Notes: generated by a model from the letters alone, not told the origin. DNA of 9,629 nt from Iamia sp052038315 (GCA_052038315.1 JBQGCF010000241.1:1-9629); one strand, 5' to 3'. Positions 1-7,175 are shown, numbered from the stretch's first letter. Numbers and translations: made by a program.

Positions 1-653
1 TCGCTGCTCGACGGGCCGCTGCTGCTCGGCGTGGTCACCGGGCCCGAGCTGGTGCTGAGCACCAGGTCGGCCGAGGTGTCCCCACCGAGCAGGTCGTCGA
101 TGATCGGCCCGAAGTCGACGCCCGGCGAGGCGCAGCCGCTCGACGCCGGGAGCACGAAGCCGTCGTCGGACAGGGTCAGGGTGCCGGCCGCGCTGTCGAA
201 GACGCCCGCGAAGGTGAGGTCGACCGGCCCGATCCCGCAGGGCGCGCCGACGAGGAGGGCCCCGGCCGCGGTCCGGATCTCCAGCCCGATGTTGACGGTG
301 GCGTCGAGGGTGGCGTCGCCGGTGGTCGGGTCGATCACGCCCGACGCGCTCCCCTGCTGGCTGAGCGTCACCTTGACCGTGACCGGGAACGGCTGGGTCA
401 GGTTCGACTCGATCACCGGGAACACGAACGTGCCCTCCAGGGCGCCGGTCGTGTCGTCGAGGGTGCCGTTGAAGCCGCTCGTCGTCGGCAGGGCGAAGGA
501 GGTCTCGCCCACCGAGAGCTGCCCCGAGGTCAGGGTGAAGGCCACGTTCTCGCTGGCCGCGCCGGCGGGGAGGACGGCCAGGCCGATCCCCACGAGGGCG
601 GCCAGGACGACGACCACCCCCGCCTTCCGCCGGTGCCGATCGGTCCTGCTCAT
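1..653 (-). CDS. Secreted beta-rich surface protein, C-terminus beyond window edge
   Basis: The gene starts with ATG at 653-651 and stays open to the left edge, giving 217 visible residues; the stop is outside the window. Residues 1-10 are basic (MSRTDRHRRK), about 11-30 form a hydrophobic helix, and AGA-A at about 30-33 is a likely signal peptidase site. The mature part is rich in Thr, Gly, Val and Ser, with short alternating beta-strand-like stretches and two cysteines (about residues 139 and 167) that could form a disulfide. The visible end turns into a Ser/Pro/Thr linker, as found before a C-terminal wall or membrane anchor. An AGGAG lies 7 nt before the start, and the preceding gene ends only 21 nt upstream, so this is the fifth gene of the surface-protein unit. 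I do not recognise a named family. It may be another exported component displayed together with the WxL-like proteins; that role is inferred from context only. Confidence 0.8.
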   Translation of the reverse strand, partial: MSRTDRHRRKAGVVVVLAALVGIGLAVLPAGAASENVAFTLTSGQLSVGETSFALPTTSGFNGTLDDTTGALEGTFVFPVIESNLTQPFPVTVKVTLSQQGSASGVIDPTTGDATLDATVNIGLEIRTAAGALLVGAPCGIGPVDLTFAGVFDSAAGTLTLSDDGFVLPASSGCASPGVDFGPIIDDLLGGDTSADLVLSTSSGPVTTPSSSGPSSS

Positions 654-660
654 GTCGTGT

Positions 661-665
661 CTCCT
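661..665 (-). promoter_or_regulatory. Ribosome binding site of the leftmost gene
   Basis: On the minus strand AGGAG sits 7 nt before the ATG at 653. The surrounding AGGAGACA is identical to the octamer before the TTG start at 5643, which supports both start choices. Confidence 0.7.
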
Positions 666-674
666 AGGGGTCGG

Positions 675-2255
675 TCAGGGCCCGAGGTCGGGCTCGGGGA
701 TCTCGGGGACGTCGAGCTCGAAGCCGTCGAGGTCGTCGTCGAACTCGACCTCGGGGATCTCGAAGGGGGCGAGCGTGTAGCCCTCGAGCTCCGCCGGGGT
801 GAACTCGACCCGGAGGGACTCGAGGTCCTCCTGGGTCAGCACCGGCACGTCGGCCGGGTCGATGTCGCGGTCGCGGATGGCGTCGATGTCGAAGCTGCCG
901 CTCGGCTCCATGCCGCACTCGTCGACGCCGTACCGCTCGAGCAGGGCGGCGGCCACGTTGACCTCGCTCGAGAACCGCAGGGCGTAGGCGGCCTGGTAGG
1001 CCTCGGTGTAGCCGTCGTCGCCCTGCTCCAGGTCGGGCAGGTCGAGCACCGTCGGGTCCTCGTCGATCGCCCGGGCGATGGCCTCCACCGGACCGGCCAC
1101 CGCCTCGGGCGTGCGGCCCCGGAGGGCGTGGGTTCGGACCGCGGCGTCGGCGAGGTCCTCGGCGCTGGTGCCGGCGAAGGAGCGGCCGGGGGCGATGGCC
1201 TCCAGCTCGGTGCACAGCTGCTCGGCGGTGACCCGGCCCGGGTCGTCGTCCGAGCAGCCCCGGGCCAGCCCGGCGGTCAGGGCCACGCCCACGACCAGCA
1301 CCAGCCCGGCCCCGGCCCGCACCGGCACCGGGATCCGGCGGGGCGCGGCGACCGGCTCGTCCGTCCCCTCGGCCGCCGTCGGCACCGGTTCCGGCTCGGG
1401 CGCCGGCTCCGGCTCCGGCGCGGCAGCCGCCGGCTCCGGGTCGGGGGTGCGCGAGCGCCAGGCCCGGCGGACGACCAGGGCCACGGCCAGCACGCCGGCC
1501 AGCACGATCAGCCCGGCCGGGTAGGCGGTGGTCGTGGTCGTCTCGGCCGCTCCCGAGAAGCCCACGATGTTGGCCGACAGCACGTAGCTCCCGAACGAGA
1601 GCGGCTCGAGCTCGACGCCCACGTCGACCACCGCGGTCTCCCCCGGTGCCAGCGTGTCGAGGGCGTCGACGTCGACGGCGTGGGTGCCGGCCGCCGAGCG
1701 GCCCCAGCGCAGGCGCAGGTTGGCGTCGTGGACGGGGACGTCGCCGGTGTTCTCGACGGTGGCCCGCAGGGTGCCCGTGGGGGCGGCCCCGAACCACGTC
1801 GCCAGGCCGTCGTCGCGGGTCAGCTCCAGGTCGGTGACGACCAGCTCGCGGGTCGGCGCCGCCACCGTCGTCACCTCGGCCTCGGGGAGGCCGACGATCC
1901 GGACGCGCACGCCGAGGTCGATCGTCCCGCCGGGTGAGAAGACGTGCACCACGCACGGGCACGGTGCCGGTGGCCCCGAGGCGAGGAGGTGGGCGAAGAA
2001 GGTCCCGTCGGGAGAGGTGGCCCCGGTGGTCGCGTTGCGCGAGTCGCAGTCGACGCTGCCGTTGACCGCCTCGTTGCCGCACAGCTCGATCGTGAGCAGC
2101 GTGCGCGCCGGCCAGCCCTCGCCCTCGACCCGGATCTGCTGGCCCCGCTCGTAGGCGGGCCGATCGGTCGTGAGCGTGGGCTCGTCCTGGGCGGCGGCCG
2201 GCCGGGCCAGCAGCAGCGCGCCCAGCAGGACGGCGACGAACAGGCGGCGCACCAT
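675..2255 (-). CDS. Two-helix membrane protein with extracellular beta-sandwich domains and Pro-Glu linker
   Basis: A 526-residue protein. The ATG at 2255-2253 was chosen because it begins a clean signal peptide (MVRRLFVAVLLGALLLARPAAA, cleavage near residue 22) and overlaps the upstream stop as TGATG; the frame is open further upstream, but that extension is Arg/Pro-rich and lies inside the neighbouring gene. About residues 25-121 form an Ig-like domain with several cysteines (59, 70, 99, 101), reminiscent of neocarzinostatin-type repeats. About 135-235 look like a CARDB-type domain (VENTGDVPV near 167). A membrane helix follows at about 246-263, then an Arg-rich stop and a Pro/Glu linker (about 270-292), a second helix at about 312-331, and a soluble part of about 195 residues with an acidic end. 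If the signal peptide is cleaved, both end domains face outside and only the linker is cytoplasmic. Tight coupling to the DUF916-like gene suggests a partner in the same surface complex. Exact function is unknown. Confidence 0.85.
   Translation of the reverse strand: MVRRLFVAVLLGALLLARPAAAQDEPTLTTDRPAYERGQQIRVEGEGWPARTLLTIELCGNEAVNGSVDCDSRNATTGATSPDGTFFAHLLASGPPAPCPCVVHVFSPGGTIDLGVRVRIVGLPEAEVTTVAAPTRELVVTDLELTRDDGLATWFGAAPTGTLRATVENTGDVPVHDANLRLRWGRSAAGTHAVDVDALDTLAPGETAVVDVGVELEPLSFGSYVLSANIVGFSGAAETTTTTAYPAGLIVLAGVLAVALVVRRAWRSRTPDPEPAAAAPEPEPAPEPEPVPTAAEGTDEPVAAPRRIPVPVRAGAGLVLVVGVALTAGLARGCSDDDPGRVTAEQLCTELEAIAPGRSFAGTSAEDLADAAVRTHALRGRTPEAVAGPVEAIARAIDEDPTVLDLPDLEQGDDGYTEAYQAAYALRFSSEVNVAAALLERYGVDECGMEPSGSFDIDAIRDRDIDPADVPVLTQEDLESLRVEFTPAELEGYTLAPFEIPEVEFDDDLDGFELDVPEIPEPDLGP
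1381..1442 (-). repeat. Low-complexity Pro-Glu coding repeat
   Basis: Degenerate short repeats (ggctcc/ggctcg units) encode the alternating Pro-Glu linker between the two membrane helices of the 526-aa protein. Such tracts can change length by slippage, but here they seem to be simple linker coding sequence. Confidence 0.55.
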
Positions 2256-3340
2256 CAGCCCCCGGCGGCCACCGGCGCCGGCTCGTCGGCCGGGGCGGGA
2301 GCGTCGTCGCCGCCACCCGAGCGGCGCCGCTTGCGGATGCGCCAGGCGAGGAGGCCGGCGATCAGGAAGAAGAGGACGAGGAGGGCCAGCCACGACCAGG
2401 CGAAGACCGACGTGGTCGCCTCCTCGGTGAGCTCGCCGTCGAGGCTGGCCACGACGACGTCGGCGTTGAGCCGCTCGACCGGCGGGATCCCCTCCCAATA
2501 CTCGGTGATCTCGACGTGGCCGCCGGGCAGCAGCTCGGGCAGGTCCTGCGAGTCGGGGGTGGCGACGGTGCGGCCGAACAGGCCGGTGACCTTGCTCTCG
2601 GTCGCCGACTCGATGCGGGTGTTGCCCACGTTCTCGACCGTGTAGGTCACCGTCCCCTTGCCCTGGGCGAAGGGGATGATCGGCTTGGTCGTCTTCACCT
2701 TCAGGCCGCTGATGCGCAGCGCCGGCTCGAGCGGCCCGGCGACCCGGACGTAGATGCGGGCGGCGACCCGCTGGCGCACGGCGAGGGTCACCCCGTCCTG
2801 CTCGACCTCGTCGACGATGTCGACGTCGGCGGCGAGGATGCCGCCGGCGTGGTCGCCCGGCGCGGCGTCGTCGGGGACCGTCAGCTCGAAGGGGATGTCG
2901 ACGCGCCGCCCGGCGGGGACGGTGTACTCGTCGACCTCGATCGTCACCCAGGAACCCACGTCGACCGGCTCGTCGACGTCGTCCTGCAGGGCGAAGGCGC
3001 CGTCGGCCGCCGTGTTGAAGGCGTCCTTGGCGTAGATGGCGAAGGTGATCTCCTCGTCGGAGAGGTTGGAGATCGAGACGCTGTCGCGCAGCGTCTGGCC
3101 CGGCTGGGCGTTGTACGTGAAGGCCGAGCGCAGGCCGGGGCCGTCGGGCCCGGCGGGCTGCACGGCCCAGCCGGCCTCGCCCTCGTCGCCGGGCGTCTCC
3201 GACGACGGTGGCAGCCCGGGACCGGGCTGCTCGTCCTGTCCGGGCTCCTGGGCGTGGGCGGGCCCCCCGGCCAGCACGAGGCCGAGCGCCACGATGGCCA
3301 GCACCCGGATGAGGCGCCGGCGGCAGATCTGGTTGGTCAT
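2255..3340 (-). CDS. DUF916-like WxL-interacting protein, membrane anchored
   Basis: A 361-residue protein, the usual size of the family. A basic start and hydrophobic helix (about residues 8-28) end in AHA-Q, a good signal peptidase site. A Pro/Gly/Glu-rich linker leads to a DUF916-like domain (WxLIP peptidoglycan-binding type) at about 58-178: WAVQP, then PGQTLRDSVSISNLSDEEIT at 80-99, a conserved W131, and VPDDAAPGDHAGGI at about 155-168. A second beta domain at about 190-305, with YTVENVGNTRI, sits where the DUF3324/WxLIP host-binding domain occurs. A membrane helix at about 313-333 is followed by a basic RIRKRRR stop and a short Pro/Ala cytoplasmic tail. In low-GC Gram-positives such proteins hold WxL-domain proteins on the peptidoglycan, and here two WxL-like genes lie directly upstream. 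The ATG at 3340 has GGAG 10 nt before it, and the stop overlaps the next ATG (TGATG), indicating translational coupling. The family call is from recognisable motifs; no profile search was run. Confidence 0.85.
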   Translation of the reverse strand: MTNQICRRRLIRVLAIVALGLVLAGGPAHAQEPGQDEQPGPGLPPSSETPGDEGEAGWAVQPAGPDGPGLRSAFTYNAQPGQTLRDSVSISNLSDEEITFAIYAKDAFNTAADGAFALQDDVDEPVDVGSWVTIEVDEYTVPAGRRVDIPFELTVPDDAAPGDHAGGILAADVDIVDEVEQDGVTLAVRQRVAARIYVRVAGPLEPALRISGLKVKTTKPIIPFAQGKGTVTYTVENVGNTRIESATESKVTGLFGRTVATPDSQDLPELLPGGHVEITEYWEGIPPVERLNADVVVASLDGELTEEATTSVFAWSWLALLVLFFLIAGLLAWRIRKRRRSGGGDDAPAPADEPAPVAAGG

Positions 3341-3350
3341 GCGTCTTCTT

Positions 3351-3354
3351 CTCC
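3351..3354 (-). promoter_or_regulatory. Ribosome binding site of the DUF916-like gene
   Basis: GGAG on the minus strand, 10 nt before the ATG at 3340, inside a purine-rich GGAGAAGAAG stretch. It supports this ATG, which is the one that opens the signal peptide. Confidence 0.55.
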
Positions 3355-3381
3355 GAGTGGTCCGCCGGGTGTGCGAGGGAG

Positions 3382-3414
3382 GAGGGACGGGGCGGGGGGC
3401 GTGCCCCGTCCCTC
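3382..3414 (-). terminator. Perfect 12-bp GC hairpin between WxL-like and DUF916-like genes
   Basis: The arms gagggacggggc (3382-3393) and gccccgtccctc (3403-3414) are perfectly complementary around a 9-nt loop. The hairpin begins 12 nt after the TAG stop of the 738-aa gene and about 40 nt before the next ATG. No U-tract follows on the transcript, so it is not a canonical intrinsic terminator. It could be a U-less terminator, a partial attenuator, or an RNA element that protects the upstream mRNA from 3' decay. Any of these would make the two WxL-like proteins more abundant than the membrane proteins downstream. Confidence 0.6.
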
Positions 3415-3426
3415 GACCTCGCCTGG

Positions 3427-5643
3427 CTAGGCCAGGGTCAGGGTGAGCGTGGCGGCGTACCGCCCGGCGCCGGCGCTGGCCGGCACCCCCAGGCTCACCA
3501 GGGCTCCGCAGTCGAACGTGCCGCCCGCCTGCGTCGCCGGTGCTCCGCACAGCTGCTGCGCGTCGCTGCGCAGGCCGCTGGTCGTGGTGGCTCCGGCCTC
3601 GACCACGGCCACGTCCCCGGGGACCTGGTCGTGGGCGACGGTCGCCAGTGGCTCCCACCCGAGGTTGTCACCCGGCACGCACCTCCAGCTCCAGGAGCTG
3701 GGATCGTCGGCCGGGCAGTCCGGGGTGGCCGGATCCGTCTTGAAGTCGCTCGTCAGCTGGCCGGTGACGTCCCACGGGGCGGTGCCGCCCCGCTCGTCCA
3801 CCACCGCGACCTCCTGGAGGGCGGCGGTGGCGATCGCCGGCTGGCCGTCGAGCATCACCGTCTCCAGCTCGATCGAGCCGCCGGCCTGGTCCATCGACAA
3901 GGTGTCGGGCAGGACGTCGACCACGATGGTCTGGGTCAGGCTGCACGGCGCCTCGCAGTAGAGGCCGACGATCTCGATGACGACCGAGGACAGGTTGGCG
4001 TAGCGCCCCTGGACGTCCTGCACCGCGTAGGTGAAGCCGTCCTCGGGTTCCAACGTCCCGTACTCGGGGATGTACGTCACCACGCCGGTCACCGGGTCGA
4101 CGCCGACCGTCCCGAACGACGGCTCGTCCACGATGAACACCGATCCCTTGTCCAGGGGGACGGTGCCCGCCGTGTCGTTGGCGAGGATGTCGATGTCCAC
4201 GCCGTCCACGTCGTTGTTGGCCACGGTCGCGCTGTCACCGGTCGAGCCCGGCGGGACCACGATGCTGATCGACCCGACCGTCGGCGACGGCGAGATGGGC
4301 CGGAAGAACATCGAGCCGTTGGGCTGCGTGCCCACCGGGTTGCCGCCCTGCACCGCCGGAGCGGTCGTCGTGGCGCCCAGGTTGGTCTGGTTGCTGTACG
4401 AGCCGCAGATGATGATGCAGGTCCGCTGCTGCCAGGTGGTGGCCCAGCTGAGGCCGCGGAGCTTCACCGTGCCCTGCTGCGGGTACGGGCCGGAGCCGAT
4501 CGCCTTGACGACGACGCTCACCGTCGGGGGGCTGAAGGTCGCCCCGACGCCCAGCGCCCCACCCGCGCCCGTCGGGCGGGCCAGGGTGATGACGTTGGTG
4601 CCGGCGTCGTAGGCGGCCGTCATCGCCGCCGGGTTGGCGCTGGTCACGCTGGTGACCTGGAACATCGTCGGGTCGGGTCCGGTGAAGGTCATGGCCCAGT
4701 TCTGGATGCCGGTGATCTTCCGCTGGGACCCGAGGCCGATGACCCCGTCGGTGTTGTGCGGGCTGCCGGCGTACGGCGAGACCCAGTCACGGGCACCGAC
4801 GCTGAGGGAGAGCGTCGTGCTCGCCCCCGGTGCGATGTCCGCGAACCCCGTCGTCGAGACCGAGAACGGGTTCGAGGTCAGGTCGTTGCCCGACGGCACC
4901 GCGGTGCTGCCGTACTTGGCCTTCGTCTGCTGGTCGAAGCTCCCGGTCGAGGTCACCGGATCGGGATCGGTGCTGAACGCCCCCGGAGCCACGGCGACCG
5001 AGAACAGCGCCGGGTTCGGCACGGGGGTCGGGCAGCTGGTGGGGATGTTCTGGTCACCGACGATGGGCAGCGAGGCCCGGGCGATCAGGTTGAACGACTG
5101 GAAGAACACCGAGCCGGACGTCCCCACGGTGCCCACGGCCTTCACGTCGATCTCCACGGTCGGCAGGGTGTAGGTCTGCCCACCGAGGAGGGGCCCGGGC
5201 ACCGAGAAGGCGATGTCACCGGACGGCGTGTAGGACACGTTGGCCGTGGTGGTGCCCCCGACGGTGCGGACCGCTTCGATGCGGAACTGCGGGGTCACCT
5301 TGAACGCCACGTTCAGCGAGTTCAGGTTGATGATCGGGTAGCTGCTCCCCCCCGACTCGAGGGCCGCGGGGACCTCGAGGGGCGGTTGGGAGATCGTGAT
5401 CGTCTCGGTGGTGTTCCGAGGGATCGCATCGGGGTGCTCGATGTCGATGGTGAGCGCCTGGGACACGGTCTGCGGACCCACGATGGGGGCGTTGGCCGTG
5501 CAGGTCAGGTTCAACGATGCCTGGGTCGTCACCGTGGCGGCACCGGCCGGTGAGGCCCGTCCCCCCCCCCCGGTGAACGCCAGGATCAGCGTCGTCGCGA
5601 CCAGGAGCACCAGCGACCTCGAGCGCCTGTGAGGCTGCTTCAA
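3427..5643 (-). CDS. Large secreted WxL-like surface protein with Ig-like domain
   Basis: A 738-residue protein. The start is TTG at 5643-5641: it opens the signal peptide (basic MKQPHRRSRS, hydrophobic 11-23, likely cleavage after AGA/AA near 34-36) and has AGGAG 8 nt upstream; no ATG offers an alternative. About residues 38-205 form a beta-rich N-terminal domain (LTCTANAPIVGPQ, with C48 and C204 likely paired) resembling the DUF6801-type domains of secreted actinobacterial proteins. About 210-450 form a second beta-rich region with C409 and C413. An Ig-like, Big_9/cadherin-type domain covers about 472-560 (NDVDGVDIDILANDT, VTYIPEYG, DGFTYAVQD). The C-terminal 177 residues (562-738) match the C-terminus of the neighbouring 502-aa protein and carry WxL-like hallmarks: DERG-PWDV with W624 (W-x-V), and a terminal YAATLTLTL. 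Six cysteines in this domain are shared with the neighbour. Expected to sit on the cell wall through the DUF916-like protein. A G(11) tract lies at residues 25-28. Confidence 0.85.
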   Translation of the reverse strand: MKQPHRRSRSLVLLVATTLILAFTGGGGRASPAGAATVTTQASLNLTCTANAPIVGPQTVSQALTIDIEHPDAIPRNTTETITISQPPLEVPAALESGGSSYPIINLNSLNVAFKVTPQFRIEAVRTVGGTTTANVSYTPSGDIAFSVPGPLLGGQTYTLPTVEIDVKAVGTVGTSGSVFFQSFNLIARASLPIVGDQNIPTSCPTPVPNPALFSVAVAPGAFSTDPDPVTSTGSFDQQTKAKYGSTAVPSGNDLTSNPFSVSTTGFADIAPGASTTLSLSVGARDWVSPYAGSPHNTDGVIGLGSQRKITGIQNWAMTFTGPDPTMFQVTSVTSANPAAMTAAYDAGTNVITLARPTGAGGALGVGATFSPPTVSVVVKAIGSGPYPQQGTVKLRGLSWATTWQQRTCIIICGSYSNQTNLGATTTAPAVQGGNPVGTQPNGSMFFRPISPSPTVGSISIVVPPGSTGDSATVANNDVDGVDIDILANDTAGTVPLDKGSVFIVDEPSFGTVGVDPVTGVVTYIPEYGTLEPEDGFTYAVQDVQGRYANLSSVVIEIVGLYCEAPCSLTQTIVVDVLPDTLSMDQAGGSIELETVMLDGQPAIATAALQEVAVVDERGGTAPWDVTGQLTSDFKTDPATPDCPADDPSSWSWRCVPGDNLGWEPLATVAHDQVPGDVAVVEAGATTTSGLRSDAQQLCGAPATQAGGTFDCGALVSLGVPASAGAGRYAATLTLTLA
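5561..5571 (-). repeat. G(11) homopolymer in signal peptide coding region
   Basis: Eleven consecutive C on the plus strand are G(11) in the 738-aa gene, encoding GGGG at residues 25-28, between the hydrophobic core and the cleavage region of the signal peptide. The frame as written is intact. A change of one base would shift the frame before the mature protein. Such tracts mediate phase variation in some surface proteins, but they are also common sites of sequencing or assembly error. Confidence 0.8.
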
Positions 5644-5651
5644 GGGTCTGT

Positions 5652-5656
5652 CTCCT
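5652..5656 (-). promoter_or_regulatory. Ribosome binding site fixing the TTG start
   Basis: AGGAG on the minus strand lies 8 nt before TTG at 5643, in the 16-nt gap after the preceding stop codon. It is the evidence that decides this non-ATG start. Confidence 0.7.
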
Positions 5657-5659
5657 GGA

Positions 5660-7168
5660 TCAGGACAGCGTGAGCGTCAGGGTGGCCTCGTAGGTCCCGG
5701 CCGATGCGCTGGCCGGGACGAGGAGGGCGAGACCGGCACCGCAGACGAACGTGCCGCCGTTGGTGGTGGGCTCGGCGGTGCACAGGGCCTGGTCGACCTC
5801 GAGGCCGGAGCCGGCGGTGCCGTCGGCGATGGCGGCGGCATCGGAGGTGGAACCGGCGTCGACGGCGGCGACGTCACCGGGGATCTGTTCGTGGGCCACG
5901 ACCGCAGCCGGGCTCCAGCCCAGGTTGTTGGCCGGGATGCAGCGGTAGTCCCAGGTGCTGTCGTCGCCACGGGGGCAGGCGGCCACCGACGGGTCGGTCT
6001 TGAAGTCGGTGACCGAGCCGACCAGGTCCCAGCCGGCGCCGTCGCCGCGGGCGTCGATCACGGTGACGTTGTTGATCTCACCGGTCGTGCTCTGCGGCGT
6101 GCCGTCGAGGGTGATCGTCTCCAGGGCCACGTCGGCCCCGGCCTGCTCCATGCTCAGCGTGGTGCCCTCGACGTCGAACTCGATGATCTGGTCGAGCGAG
6201 CAGGAGGGGTTGGCCTCGCACTGGTTGCCCAGGACCTCGATGGTCACCGTGCCGGTCGTGGTGCTGCCACCGCCGAAGGCGTTGCTGGCCGTGTAGGTCA
6301 CCGTGTCGGTGCCGTCACCGTTGGCCTGGTCGTGCACGTAGGTCAGACGCCAGAGATCGCCGACCTTGGCGATCGAGGCGGTGCCGAGGGTGCCGTTCTG
6401 GTCGATGACCACGTCGTCGACCGGCGGGTTGCCGGTGACCGGCAGGGTGACGGTCCGGGTGCCACCGAGGGCGACCGAGGTGGTCACGTCGGGGGCGATC
6501 GGCGGGCCGGGCTGCAGGATGTCGGTGGTGTCGACCGGGTCGGTGCTGGTCGACTCGCAGATCAGGGCCAGGTTGAGGCCGGCCGGGAAGAGCCCGGCGA
6601 TCGGCGGCGTGACCACGTCGAAGACCACCTGGTCCAGGCGGTACTCGATCGTGCTCTGGTCCGGGCCGGTGGCGTCGATGGCATCGCCGAAGCTCGGCGA
6701 GCTGACGCTGAGGCCACCGCTGGCCGGGATGGCGATCGTCTGCGTGTACGGCGCGCTCGAGATCGACGCCGGGTCGGCGTTGGTCAGGGCCATGGTCGAC
6801 ACCTGGTCGATGACCTGGACCGAGGTCACGCCGAGCCCGCCGACCTGGGCGATCAGGCTCTCGGGCAGGGTCACGCCGATCTCGAAGTCGACCGGGACGT
6901 CGGTGGCGCCCACGTCGACCGACTGCGGCGCGTCGACGGCGACGTCGACGGCGACCTCGAGCGAGGCCGGCAGGGTGGGCGGCGGTGCGCCCGGCTCGGC
7001 GAACAGCGTCGCCAGCGTGTCCAGCAGCGACTGCGTCGCCGGTGTACGTCCGAAGCAGAGCGCGGTCGTGGGGGCGGCGCCAGCCGGCGTCGCCATCCCG
7101 AACCCGCCCACCACCAGCGCCGTGGCCACAACTGCAGCCACGGCGCGACGGCTCACAAGCCTTCGCAT
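5660..7168 (-). CDS. Secreted WxL-like surface protein, first gene of the unit
   Basis: A 502-residue protein. ATG at 7168-7166 is chosen because it starts a signal peptide (MRRLVSRR, hydrophobic 9-24, cleavage near AGA-A at 29-32) and has AAGGGGA about 7 nt upstream; the longer open frame to 7249 adds leader sequence without a signal. About residues 36-206 form a beta-rich domain with a Cys near each end (C38, C204), like the N-terminal domain of the next gene. About 228-313 are Ig-like (TVTLPVTGNPP, LTYVHDQANGDGTDTVTYTA). The C-terminal 186 residues (317-502) are WxL-like: VIDARGDGAGWDLVGSVTDF carries a true W-x-L at 380-382, and the protein ends YEATLTLTLS, where classical WxL domains have a second W-x-L. 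Six cysteines are shared with the 738-aa neighbour, beginning 16 nt downstream. Probably exported and bound to the wall together with the DUF916-like protein. LPVTG at 242-246 is internal with no membrane helix after it, so it is not a sortase signal. Confidence 0.87.
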   Translation of the reverse strand: MRRLVSRRAVAAVVATALVVGGFGMATPAGAAPTTALCFGRTPATQSLLDTLATLFAEPGAPPPTLPASLEVAVDVAVDAPQSVDVGATDVPVDFEIGVTLPESLIAQVGGLGVTSVQVIDQVSTMALTNADPASISSAPYTQTIAIPASGGLSVSSPSFGDAIDATGPDQSTIEYRLDQVVFDVVTPPIAGLFPAGLNLALICESTSTDPVDTTDILQPGPPIAPDVTTSVALGGTRTVTLPVTGNPPVDDVVIDQNGTLGTASIAKVGDLWRLTYVHDQANGDGTDTVTYTASNAFGGGSTTTGTVTIEVLGNQCEANPSCSLDQIIEFDVEGTTLSMEQAGADVALETITLDGTPQSTTGEINNVTVIDARGDGAGWDLVGSVTDFKTDPSVAACPRGDDSTWDYRCIPANNLGWSPAAVVAHEQIPGDVAAVDAGSTSDAAAIADGTAGSGLEVDQALCTAEPTTNGGTFVCGAGLALLVPASASAGTYEATLTLTLS

Positions 7169-7175
7169 GATCGGT

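Noticed and set aside
2256..2498. Upstream extension of the 526-aa protein
   Set aside because: The added residues are Arg/Pro-rich with no signal, overlap the DUF916-like gene, and would bury the evident signal peptide; the ATG in TGATG is preferred.
633..5553. Long plus-strand open frames (for example 633-1937 and 3631-5553) and other long minus-strand frames such as 664-2316
   Set aside because: They are Arg/Gly/Pro/Ala/His-rich, lack domains, signals and ribosome sites, and lie opposite or inside genes with clear signal peptides and motifs; typical of very high GC DNA.
6430..6445. LPVTG resembling a sortase signal in the 502-aa protein
   Set aside because: It is in the middle of the Ig-like region and is not followed by a membrane helix and basic tail.
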